Of a stretch of 35,579 nt of DNA, positions 24,778 through 32,950 are shown piece after piece. This DNA is from an archaeon. GTDB taxonomy: Archaea > Asgardarchaeota > Heimdallarchaeia > Heimdallarchaeales > JAJRWK01. The stretch lies in assembly GCA_024276795.1 (NCBI GenBank), contig JAJRWK010000005.1, forward strand, positions 1 through 35,579, written 5' to 3'. Position 1 is the first letter of the stretch. Each line of letters starts with the position of its first letter. Position numbers and translations under genes: made by a program. A model generated the notes under the pieces. That model was given only the letters and a program-made list of their open reading frames with translations, searched no databases and had not been told where the DNA came from.

Positions 24778-25714
24778 AGATATTGTAGAACCAGAAGAAG
24801 CAAGGATTTATGGAATAGGATACAGATCGTGGAAGAGGAGTTTCCAACCGAATTCGAAACGATTTCTTTTCCTTACATGGGAAGAAATCAAATTAATTGC
24901 TAGACCACGATGGCCACTATACGTATTCATCAGTCTAAGACTCATTTTCTTCATTTTTGAAGTGCTAGGAATTTTAAACGCCCCACCGTCGGGTATTCCT
25001 TTCGAACAATATATTCCTTTCAAACAATTTTACTTCTCAAGACTGATTAATTCCGGCAGTCCTATGCTTGGGTTAACAGATGTTCTACTAGTGTTTTACG
25101 CAGGGTCTTCAGTACTTTCGAGAGACAGGCTTTCGGGGGCGTATTCTTTGTATTTTTCCAGACCCTTGACTCGGCTCGAATATCTTGCAGTCAAGTTTTC
25201 AGCGGTAGCGTTTTATGTGTTAAGCTTTACGTGGCTACCAGCAATCTATATCTATCTGGCATTAGGTTCGGCGTATGATTTCAAGCCAGTAGATTACCTT
25301 AAGTGGGAATACCTTCAATATTTGGTAGCGGTACTGGGTTATGGCTTACTCATTATATTGCTCCTAACATCATTCGTCTTGCTATTATCCTCGTATCTGA
25401 AGAAGGGGTGGTATGTTGGAGTGATCTTGGTTGCGCTACCAATCGTGAGTAGTATTGTGTACTCGATACTGGTTCCATTAGAAGTTCAGAATCCGAGCAT
25501 TTATGTAGGGCCATTCGCTTCATCGATTTATATTCTCGCATGGTTTCTGGATATCGACAAGACAGTACTGGTAGAGAATTTTGGTCTTTTTGATGCGACT
25601 CTAATAACCTCCGTTTCTTATGTCGGGTCAATGAGCGCATCCATAATACTGGCGTTAATAGCAGTATTCTTAGGGGTCTTGTTTGTGAGAATCCGTTCTT
25701 TGGAGGTGGTTTGA
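24770..25714 (+). CDS. ABC-2 type permease 1
   Basis: 314 aa with about six membrane spans after a polar N-terminal 50 residues. The segment GSSVLSRDRLSGAYSLYFSRPLTRLEYLAVKF is the ABC-2 permease coupling region (usually D...GT...l..PvsR...l..K). The ATG at 24770 has AGGTGA 5 bases upstream and is preferred over GTG 24761. It overlaps the ATPase 1 stop and is itself followed 1 base later by the TTG of ATPase 2, with GGAGGTGG inside its last codons. It is clearly the membrane partner of ATPase 1. Confidence 0.88.
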   Translation: MSRDIVEPEEARIYGIGYRSWKRSFQPNSKRFLFLTWEEIKLIARPRWPLYVFISLRLIFFIFEVLGILNAPPSGIPFEQYIPFKQFYFSRLINSGSPMLGLTDVLLVFYAGSSVLSRDRLSGAYSLYFSRPLTRLEYLAVKFSAVAFYVLSFTWLPAIYIYLALGSAYDFKPVDYLKWEYLQYLVAVLGYGLLIILLLTSFVLLLSSYLKKGWYVGVILVALPIVSSIVYSILVPLEVQNPSIYVGPFASSIYILAWFLDIDKTVLVENFGLFDATLITSVSYVGSMSASIILALIAVFLGVLFVRIRSLEVV

Positions 25715-25715
25715 A

Positions 25716-26660
25716 TTGGCAAAATCTCCGCTTATTGTCTTTGAACATGTTACCAAATGGTATTCAGGAAACGTCATCGGGCTCAATCAATGTTCAGCAA
25801 CCATCGGAAAAGGGATAACGGGATTACTTGGTCCAAATGGTGCTGGAAAAAGTACATTCCTCAAGTTGGCAACAGGCCAGATTTATCCAAATATTGGTCA
25901 AGTTTCGATCTTTGGTGTAAATCCTTTTGCTAACACTGGGATCTTTACCAAGGTGGGATATTGTCCCGAACAAGACGCGTTTTGGTCTTGGATGACGGGC
26001 AAAGAGTTCTTAGTTAATTTATCACTTGTCCATGGATTTTCGAAGAAGGAGGCTAAAGATGAAGCGAAAAGAGTACTTGAAATCGTTGGACTTGACGATG
26101 CGCGTGCTGACCGCAGAATAGTTACGTATTCGAAGGGAATGAGGCAGAGGGTAAAAGTGGCACAAGCAATGATTGGAGATCCAGAGTTGCTTATTCTTGA
26201 TGAGCCCTTTGCTGGAGCGGATCCGATTACTCGAGCCTACCTAGGAAAAGTCTTTGAGAAACTGAAGAAAAAAGGGGTTTCTATCCTTATCTCCTCTCAT
26301 GTGTTGCATGAAGTAGAGGCATTTGCTTCTCAGATTAAGCTAATCTACCGTGGAAGACTACTTGCCGAGGGACCAGTAAAAAGAATTCGACAGCTAATCT
26401 ATGATCACCCTCACCGTATCTTCATCAAGACAAAGTCTCCAAGAAAACTCGCACAACATCTAATCATTGAGCCAAGTGTTAGCAGTGTTGAAATCAGCAA
26501 TGGAGGCAAGAATTCCTCTCTTTGGGTCTTGTCAAAAAACCCCTACGAGTTCTATAGGACCCTTCCCAAAATACTCATAGATACGGGGATTCCAGTGGAA
26601 GAGTTTCAATCAGTGGATGACAACTTGCAGGCCGTCTTTGATTATCTGATTTCTCGATAG
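25716..26660 (+). CDS. ABC transporter ATPase 2 (ABC-2 exporter type)
   Basis: 314 aa. Walker A GPNGAGKST, Q-loop region VGYCPEQDAFW, signature YSKGMRQRVKVAQAM, Walker B LLILDEPFAGADP, switch His SSHVL. The Walker B following residues (FAGADP rather than TNGLDP) differ slightly from ATPase 1. The C-terminal extension is present. Start is TTG 25716 with GGAGGTGG 6-7 bases upstream. It pairs with the following permease. The first 220 residues are clearly related to ATPase 1, so the two ATPase-permease pairs probably arose by duplication. Confidence 0.93.
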   Translation: MAKSPLIVFEHVTKWYSGNVIGLNQCSATIGKGITGLLGPNGAGKSTFLKLATGQIYPNIGQVSIFGVNPFANTGIFTKVGYCPEQDAFWSWMTGKEFLVNLSLVHGFSKKEAKDEAKRVLEIVGLDDARADRRIVTYSKGMRQRVKVAQAMIGDPELLILDEPFAGADPITRAYLGKVFEKLKKKGVSILISSHVLHEVEAFASQIKLIYRGRLLAEGPVKRIRQLIYDHPHRIFIKTKSPRKLAQHLIIEPSVSSVEISNGGKNSSLWVLSKNPYEFYRTLPKILIDTGIPVEEFQSVDDNLQAVFDYLISR

Positions 26661-26672
26661 GAGGTAATGAAC

Positions 26673-27503
26673 ATGGAAAAACAAATCACTTCAACAATGG
26701 AAACTCATTCGGATTTGCTCTCAAATCAAGTCATTCTTCGTGTAAGTATTCGTCGTTCGATTCTTTCAAGAAGGGGATTAGCCATTATTCTTGTTCAATT
26801 GCTCTTTGCTATTTATCCAATCATCGGAGTATACATGGCGCAGACAAAAGACAAGAATATTTATGCAAACGGGGCAATGGAAGCGTTTCATGGGTGGATC
26901 CGAGTGCTTTTTGAAATTATTATATTTCCCTTTTCTATTGCGATTGTGTCGTCACTCTTGATTTCAGATGAAATCGAGGATCGCACCATAACTTATTGGT
27001 TGATCAGACCGATTCCTCGATATGAGATCTTTGTATCAAAGCTACTTTCCCTATTTTTCGGCGTTGCACTAATGTCTATAATCGTTGTGCCTTTCAACTT
27101 CCTCATGTTTGCATGGGGCGCACAAATTTTGGGTGAACAGATTTATTGGGAACTTTTAGCCCATCACTTAGCAATCTCGATTGTTGCAAACCTCTTTTTT
27201 GCTTCAATAATGATGTTTTTCGCCACGCGATTCCCACACTCAATCCTTATCTCAATCATTTATCTCATATTGTGGGAATACTTGATCTATAGCATAATCA
27301 GCGAAAGTGCGGGAGGAGGCCTTCGATGGTTTTTTGCTCGTAACTATATCGAGCAGTATCAAGAGTTCATTGCAAATGAGTTTTTCCAACAAAGCTTTGT
27401 TCTTGATGTCTCGTCATATTCGAATCTTCTAATACTTGGAGGACTGACACTGTTATTCTCTTTCCTCGCGGTGAAAAGTGGAGCAAAAAGAGAGTACCCC
27501 TAG
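26673..27503 (+). CDS. ABC-2 type permease 2
   Basis: 276 aa, about six membrane spans. ISDEIEDRTITYWLIRPIPRYEIFVSKL is the ABC-2 coupling motif (D.e..TI.y.l.rPi.R.e.....K). The ATG at 26673 is chosen over 26667 because AGGAGGT (26658-26665) is then 7 bases away rather than 1. It closes the four-gene ABC operon; a T-rich terminator follows. Confidence 0.88.
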   Translation: MEKQITSTMETHSDLLSNQVILRVSIRRSILSRRGLAIILVQLLFAIYPIIGVYMAQTKDKNIYANGAMEAFHGWIRVLFEIIIFPFSIAIVSSLLISDEIEDRTITYWLIRPIPRYEIFVSKLLSLFFGVALMSIIVVPFNFLMFAWGAQILGEQIYWELLAHHLAISIVANLFFASIMMFFATRFPHSILISIIYLILWEYLIYSIISESAGGGLRWFFARNYIEQYQEFIANEFFQQSFVLDVSSYSNLLILGGLTLLFSFLAVKSGAKREYP

Positions 27504-27529
27504 AGATAACGCCTTGACTCCCCAAGTGG

Positions 27530-27547
27530 TTTTTTTCATTTTTCTTT
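27530..27547 (+). terminator. T-rich terminator of the ABC operon
   Basis: TTTTTTTCATTTTTCTTT begins about 25 bases after the permease 2 stop. The T-run is interrupted only by C and A, typical for archaeal termination. It separates the ABC operon from the following large gene. Confidence 0.55.
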
Positions 27548-27623
27548 AATCACGGGTTCTTTGATTAATATTCGCTTTTTCCAGAAAACTAGTTGCAAGC
27601 AAAACAAACATAGACAAGAAGAA

Positions 27624-30536
27624 ATGAGGGGGATATGGAGGACTCTGTGGATGATCGTTCCAAATCTTTTTCTTACAGTGACTTCACATGCCGGAATCTC
27701 AATAGCACAAATTGGTAGCTTGGCACTGGGTGTTAGCACAAATATTGAAGATCTACTTGGTAGCTCATTATCTGCATTAAAAGACATTATTGGAACCGAA
27801 GCATCACAGACAGAAGCCAGAGTCCTTGCTGGCACCACGGATCATAGTGCATTTGGAAATATCACCCTAAGAATTGATGCAGAGGCAAGCATTTCTGTAA
27901 CCTATGTTCTTACCGTCCCTCCTGGTGAAGAATTACCCTTAGATATGATTCCGTTTGTTGATGAATTTGCAAGGGCATTTGGGTATCAGTTGTTGCAAAT
28001 TAGTTTGCTCAAGAGATACGTAGAATCTGGGAAGCAACTTAGACATGACGCAATTGCATGGGCATTCATAAATGCCGCTCTTGTCGCCCATCTTAGCTCA
28101 AAGGAGCTCCCAACACTTGCCCAGGAATTAGAAATCAATCTTTCAAAGATTCTCCAAGAGATTCTCGACAAAAGCGAGAATCTTGCACCAATGACGGATC
28201 TGAAAGATCCACAATACCTACTAGCTCATGAGGAATATTGGGGAAACGAGTTCCTGACTCCTTCCTTCGTTTATTCTATTAGGCAACAATTGGTAGATGG
28301 AGCTTTGTGGAAAGCTGCTGATGAACATACTCTCCCGCTGTTATTGTATCGCAATCCCCGAGAGATTAAAGCTCATTTGGAAGCCGTGCTGAACAAGCTG
28401 TTAGAGAGACGATACAAGAATCCAGAGGATATCGTTATTGGTGAATTAAAAAACTTGATTGGAGAACTGGGGGCATCAGTGCTTCAGGATGTACCCCTTT
28501 CCTCAAGCCATAGCTACAAGAGTGTGATTCGTGAGCGAGCAATTAGGGCAGCAATTGCTCACGCAACAGCAAGATCACCACTACTAGTACTTCGCTACTT
28601 GAGGAGATCTAAGATTCTTCAAGCGTTTGACGAGCTTTATCGGGCGTACAAAATAGACGATATCTCGATTATTCTTAACCATGCGATTCAGAGCGAAGTT
28701 CCTGAGCGAGCACGGGTACCCATGCAGGCATTCATTTCCTCATTTGTTGAGGCGCTGGGAGAGCAACCTCTGTCAGAGGGGGGATGGATTGCTCTTCGCT
28801 CGTTTTTAACATCGTTGGGGGAAAGAATCGAAAATGTAATAGAAAACGCGTCCACTTATGCAAGCCAAATAGGAAGACCAGACTGGGCAAAAGAGATCCA
28901 GAGAAATTTGAGACAGAATCCCCAAGAAAAACTTCCTCTTGCGCAAGTAGAAGAAGCACAAGCGATTTGGAAGGCTATAGGAATTGCGAGTATGAATGCT
29001 CTTGCAACTCTGATAAGATCCGAATACTTGGGTAATCCGCCTACTGAACTTGGAAACGTTGTGAAGCAGATTATTCGAACATATCATGGTCATGCGCAAT
29101 ATATTCTTGCGACCTCGCTAGCATTGAAGATTATTCGTCCCCTAATCAAAATGGGAAACGACATAGATATGACGCTTCCTTCGGTTTCGACGCTTTTGCT
29201 ACTTGAAGCGCTGAAGAGCAATCAGCTCAGTTGGAAAACCACCAGAGTAAAGCAGAAGAGAAGATTTTTCTTTTTCAAGGACCCTTGGAAAGTCAAAATT
29301 GGAAAAGAGACAAAAGAGATATGGGAATTGCTTGACCAGGTAGATCAATTGTACCGGATCGAATCACAGGAAAAGATTACTCCAATAAAGGAACTTGAAC
29401 AAGATCCTTTGTCCCTCGTCAATGGTTTAGTAGATTTTGGTACATTGACTAAAGCGATTCAATTAACCTTCGTTTTTCATGTTAATCAGCAAATCATCGC
29501 TCCTTTGCTGAAAGTGATGAAGAAAAAGCAAACAAAAAGATCCCCAAAGGACGCCGCAACACTGCTTAGAATGGTATATTCGCCAAACAAGAATGGGAAA
29601 AATAATATTCTTACTCAATTTCTCAAGAAAGCTGAAAAAGCCGTCTCTCGATACATGGAGAAGTTAGAAGAAACGAGAAACAGAGGAGGGGACGAAAAGG
29701 TTGTTTTAGAAGAAGCAAGAATTGCCTTACTTGAAATTGCTCGGAAGAGCGCGTTCTCGCTAGGAAAGCAACTAAAATCTAATGCCAAACAGTTCGGGGG
29801 AATATTCGAAGTAAACCCCGAGGATTTTGTTCTGCGATTTCGTCGATCTACAAGTGGCATTCTGATGGATAAGAACGAACTCGCTAGGATCATTGCGGAG
29901 TTTGAAAAACGGAAAAACCCCACTCTTCTTTCAAATGACCTTCCGCATCTGTTACGGGCAACTTTTGCCAATGCACTATTAGAACCAGTTCCAGAGAGCA
30001 TAATTGCCGACGTTCTTCCAGTTCTTTCTAGACATGCAAGAACGGCGAATGGGAGAAAAGTGAGTAGATTATATGATCTGTTAGCAGAGATCAATCTTCG
30101 AATTAACGATTTGATTCTAGCAATTAGAGATTTGGTTAATGAGATTGAGAATCAACTGGTTGCGAACGATGCCCCAATTGCTGTTGAAAAATCTTCGGTG
30201 TTCGTTGAACTGTTCTCAGTAAAAACCAAAGATGTTCCAAACAGAAGCACTATTGAACGACTACTACCGTACGAAGAGATTGAGTTAGATAATTTCGCAG
30301 GAAAGTGGATCGGTCGCATCCGTCTTCTTAGACTTGAGCATTTCCGTTCAGAAGTCCCATTATTAGTAACTCTCTCCGATGTTGTTCGATATGATGTTTT
30401 GAGAGAAACCAGAGAACAAGTCAATATGGTTTATTCCGGCATCGGATTAGTTCTGAAATATTTAAGCAGAGAAGCCCCCAATGAGTTGAGCCAGATAAGG
30501 GAGAATCTTGAGAATGCCGTGTTCTTCCATGCATAA
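27624..30536 (+). CDS. Very large, mostly helical protein of unknown function
   Basis: 970 aa from ATG 27624 (track TTG 27561; ATG 27651 with GGAGG 9 bases upstream is also possible). Residues about 1-130 have a mixed beta/alpha pattern: a hydrophobic strand pair (LWMIVPNLFLTV, ISIAQIG), a helix LLGSSLSALKDIIG, strands ITLRIDA and ISVTYVLTV, and a helix VDEFARAFGYQLL. This resembles a longin-like fold, or the first span may be a signal/anchor. The rest is almost wholly helical, without repeats obvious by eye and without enzyme motifs. A short basic patch KQKRRFFFFKDPWK lies in the middle. It lies alone between the ABC operon and the kinase pair, which converge on it. Not assigned to any family. 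Confidence 0.7.
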   Translation: MRGIWRTLWMIVPNLFLTVTSHAGISIAQIGSLALGVSTNIEDLLGSSLSALKDIIGTEASQTEARVLAGTTDHSAFGNITLRIDAEASISVTYVLTVPPGEELPLDMIPFVDEFARAFGYQLLQISLLKRYVESGKQLRHDAIAWAFINAALVAHLSSKELPTLAQELEINLSKILQEILDKSENLAPMTDLKDPQYLLAHEEYWGNEFLTPSFVYSIRQQLVDGALWKAADEHTLPLLLYRNPREIKAHLEAVLNKLLERRYKNPEDIVIGELKNLIGELGASVLQDVPLSSSHSYKSVIRERAIRAAIAHATARSPLLVLRYLRRSKILQAFDELYRAYKIDDISIILNHAIQSEVPERARVPMQAFISSFVEALGEQPLSEGGWIALRSFLTSLGERIENVIENASTYASQIGRPDWAKEIQRNLRQNPQEKLPLAQVEEAQAIWKAIGIASMNALATLIRSEYLGNPPTELGNVVKQIIRTYHGHAQYILATSLALKIIRPLIKMGNDIDMTLPSVSTLLLLEALKSNQLSWKTTRVKQKRRFFFFKDPWKVKIGKETKEIWELLDQVDQLYRIESQEKITPIKELEQDPLSLVNGLVDFGTLTKAIQLTFVFHVNQQIIAPLLKVMKKKQTKRSPKDAATLLRMVYSPNKNGKNNILTQFLKKAEKAVSRYMEKLEETRNRGGDEKVVLEEARIALLEIARKSAFSLGKQLKSNAKQFGGIFEVNPEDFVLRFRRSTSGILMDKNELARIIAEFEKRKNPTLLSNDLPHLLRATFANALLEPVPESIIADVLPVLSRHARTANGRKVSRLYDLLAEINLRINDLILAIRDLVNEIENQLVANDAPIAVEKSSVFVELFSVKTKDVPNRSTIERLLPYEEIELDNFAGKWIGRIRLLRLEHFRSEVPLLVTLSDVVRYDVLRETREQVNMVYSGIGLVLKYLSREAPNELSQIRENLENAVFFHA

Positions 30537-30557
30537 GACTATGCAGAACTGGGGTTT

Positions 30558-32930
30558 TCAAGAAGCCCCAAGTGGTTTTCGAGGGAGGTTTATTGAAAAA
30601 ATCGCACCACCCTGTTTTGCGTTTCTCCAAGTAATTGTCCCTCCTAAGGACGAAATAACTCTTTTCGCCAAATATAGTCCGATTCCTGTTCCTTCTGTGG
30701 CGGGATCGAGTTTCTTAAATGGGTGAAACAACAGCTTTTCTGCACCAGGAGGCAGGCCCTTTCCGTTGTCTTGCACGGAAATGACAATCTTGGTTTTTAG
30801 CTTCCTAGCTTTGATTTTGATGGAAGGATTGTCTTGATTGGCGTATTTGATAGCGTTAGAAACGAGATTTTGTAGCCCTATTCGAAGTTTTACGGGGTCA
30901 GTATATAGCGCAATGGATGGAACCTCGATCTTGAACCAGCTCTCGGGCGCAGGAACTGAACGAAGAATCTGTTTTACGAGATCACGCAGATAGATTGTTT
31001 CGAAGGCTTGTTCGAAGTCCAGGGTGTTAGCAGTACGAGTCAGAATCTTGAAGAGGTTGCGAAGTTCTTGATAAGCGTCCTTTATTACAGCCAGATCCGC
31101 GATGGTTGCTTCATCATCTGCCATTTTAATTGCTTCATCGTAGAGAACTTGCAATAGTTGCTCCAGCTTGTCCATCGGGTCAGAAAACAGGATTTGAAGG
31201 TTTCTAGCTAAATTAGCTATGTGTTTTTCCGCATAGTATAACTGCCGGCTGTGAATTTGGAGAGCCTCGTTGACGGCTTGTAGTTCATTTTGAATGTTTA
31301 GTAATTGATTGACCATTGTTTCTCGAGGGGTTGGAGGGCGAATAAGAAGAAGGAAGTTCGTAGTTCTGTCTTCCGAGCCCCTTGCGATCCATGAAGAGGG
31401 CTGAGTCGTAGTGGGAGGATTTAAGCCGAGATGTTGTGCAAAGAGAATATAGGTTTGGCCCTCCTCATCGACTACTCTTGTTGATGAAATTCTTCCGGCA
31501 GCCAGAATTCTTGTGACGATATCAAGGGGTTCTTCAGAACCGCTTTCTTGGGGTTCTTCGATTGGTGTGAGAGAGAGTAAAAGATGGGTCAATGATGGAA
31601 TTCCATCGGTGTATTTTTGAAATAACTCTGCGGCTTTGTCATTGCTGTAAAGAGGTTGATCGATACCTATTGTTCCAATAATTATTGCTGTGTCGAGGAA
31701 ATCAATGGCTTTTTCAACGATGCTACGTTGTTTCTTGACAGCCAGATACTCCTGGTATGAGGAAGTAATGTCTCTAATTGAGAGAATTCCAGAAACAACC
31801 TCATTTTGCTTAATAATTGGCGTTCCAAGAATATGAACATAGCTACTAGTATCATCCTTATTGATGAGTTGATATGTTTCATTGACTGGTTCGCCGTTAA
31901 GAACCTTGGAGGTGGGGAGATTTTCAATTGGGATAGGTTCTCCTTGAGCAGAGAGTAAGAGTAAGGAGTAGAAGCGACCCAAGGGATTTCGAATGATTTT
32001 TGCGCGTTCCATGATTTTTTCTGCTCGGGGATTCAGAACGGGTTCTTTTCTTGGATCCTTTTCAATGATGATGATTCCATCGTCTAATTCTTGTAGAAGA
32101 GAATATAAAAGGCTTCTTTGATGAGTTGAGGAGAACCAGCTCGAAGCGCCTCTCGCAGAAATTCGGGGCTCGCCGGGTGATACTGTGATGATTGCGTTGC
32201 CAGTGTCTTTATCACGAAACAGAGTGATGGATAGAGACTTCCCCGTTCTCTTGAGACGCACGGGATATTCAGAAATCGAGTATTGTAGAGACGCTACTAG
32301 ATTTTGCAGACTGATAGGAGTTGAAGAAAACTCGGGTAGCAATACTTGTTCCAGAGGATTTCTGCCAAAAATTCTTACTGCAACAGAGTTTTGATAGGTT
32401 AGCTCTCCTTTATCGTTTACTAGAATAATGCCCATTGGGAGCAGATCGCATGCGAGGTATAGCCAATACTTGTTCTCTATGGGAGAGGGTAAGAACAGCT
32501 CTGAATCTTCTTTGAAGTAAAGCACATGAGAGAAAACGACTTCGAAAACTTCATGAATCTCACCACTGGGTAAATGTATGGGAAATCCGCTCAGATAGAT
32601 CTTAACGGGGCCACTGGATGACGAAATGATAACGGGGAAGTGCCGAAGTGAAACGTCCTCTTTCATAATTTTTGCATATAATGGTTGGTCTTGTGAGAGG
32701 AGGCCAAACCGAATTTCTGTCTTTCCATCGAAAGATTCCTTGACTATCGGGAGGTTAGAATAGATCACTCCTTGTTTTTCATTAATTCCAAAAAGCGCCA
32801 TGCGCTCGTGTTGAGTCATGAACGAGTTGAATAGCCCAGACAATGAAAGCGAGTCTTCATGAGCAGAGTATTCTAGCTCATCGGAGTGAAGGAATGCATT
32901 TACTTGTTTATTCGTGATTCTTGGTTCCAT
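30558..32930 (-). CDS. PAS-rich histidine-kinase-like protein with intact ATPase domain but no phospho-acceptor His
   Basis: 790 aa, no membrane span. Several PAS-like units: ACDLLPMGIILVNDKGELTY (near 165), LQELDDGIIIIEKD (near 285), AIDFLDTAIIIGTIG (near 410). A coiled coil leads to a DHp-like helical region. Where the H-box is expected the sequence reads NLARNLQILFSDP, with Arg (about residue 576) in the place of His. The HATPase_c domain is complete: N-box LQNLVSNAIKYA, G1 DNGKGLP, F-box LFHPF, G2 GTGIGLYL. The ATG at 32930 has GGGGTG about 8 bases upstream; the track TTG 32936 is less likely. The start lies 20 bases after the stop of the companion kinase gene. Predicted to bind ATP and phosphorylate a partner rather than itself. 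Confidence 0.85.
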   Translation of the reverse strand: MEPRITNKQVNAFLHSDELEYSAHEDSLSLSGLFNSFMTQHERMALFGINEKQGVIYSNLPIVKESFDGKTEIRFGLLSQDQPLYAKIMKEDVSLRHFPVIISSSSGPVKIYLSGFPIHLPSGEIHEVFEVVFSHVLYFKEDSELFLPSPIENKYWLYLACDLLPMGIILVNDKGELTYQNSVAVRIFGRNPLEQVLLPEFSSTPISLQNLVASLQYSISEYPVRLKRTGKSLSITLFRDKDTGNAIITVSPGEPRISARGASSWFSSTHQRSLLYSLLQELDDGIIIIEKDPRKEPVLNPRAEKIMERAKIIRNPLGRFYSLLLLSAQGEPIPIENLPTSKVLNGEPVNETYQLINKDDTSSYVHILGTPIIKQNEVVSGILSIRDITSSYQEYLAVKKQRSIVEKAIDFLDTAIIIGTIGIDQPLYSNDKAAELFQKYTDGIPSLTHLLLSLTPIEEPQESGSEEPLDIVTRILAAGRISSTRVVDEEGQTYILFAQHLGLNPPTTTQPSSWIARGSEDRTTNFLLLIRPPTPRETMVNQLLNIQNELQAVNEALQIHSRQLYYAEKHIANLARNLQILFSDPMDKLEQLLQVLYDEAIKMADDEATIADLAVIKDAYQELRNLFKILTRTANTLDFEQAFETIYLRDLVKQILRSVPAPESWFKIEVPSIALYTDPVKLRIGLQNLVSNAIKYANQDNPSIKIKARKLKTKIVISVQDNGKGLPPGAEKLLFHPFKKLDPATEGTGIGLYLAKRVISSLGGTITWRNAKQGGAIFSINLPRKPLGAS

Positions 32931-32950
32931 GGCCAAAACACCCCATCATT

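Noticed and set aside
29615-30094. 159-aa minus-strand ORF inside the large helical gene
   Set aside because: Low-complexity composition typical of antisense to Glu/Lys/Arg-rich helices; the plus frame is open for almost 1000 codons.
27517-30580. The string CCCCAAGTGGTTTT occurs near 27518 and again near 30568
   Set aside because: A 14-base match between two places in 35 kb is expected about twice by chance, and the flanks do not match. Not treated as a repeat or attachment site.
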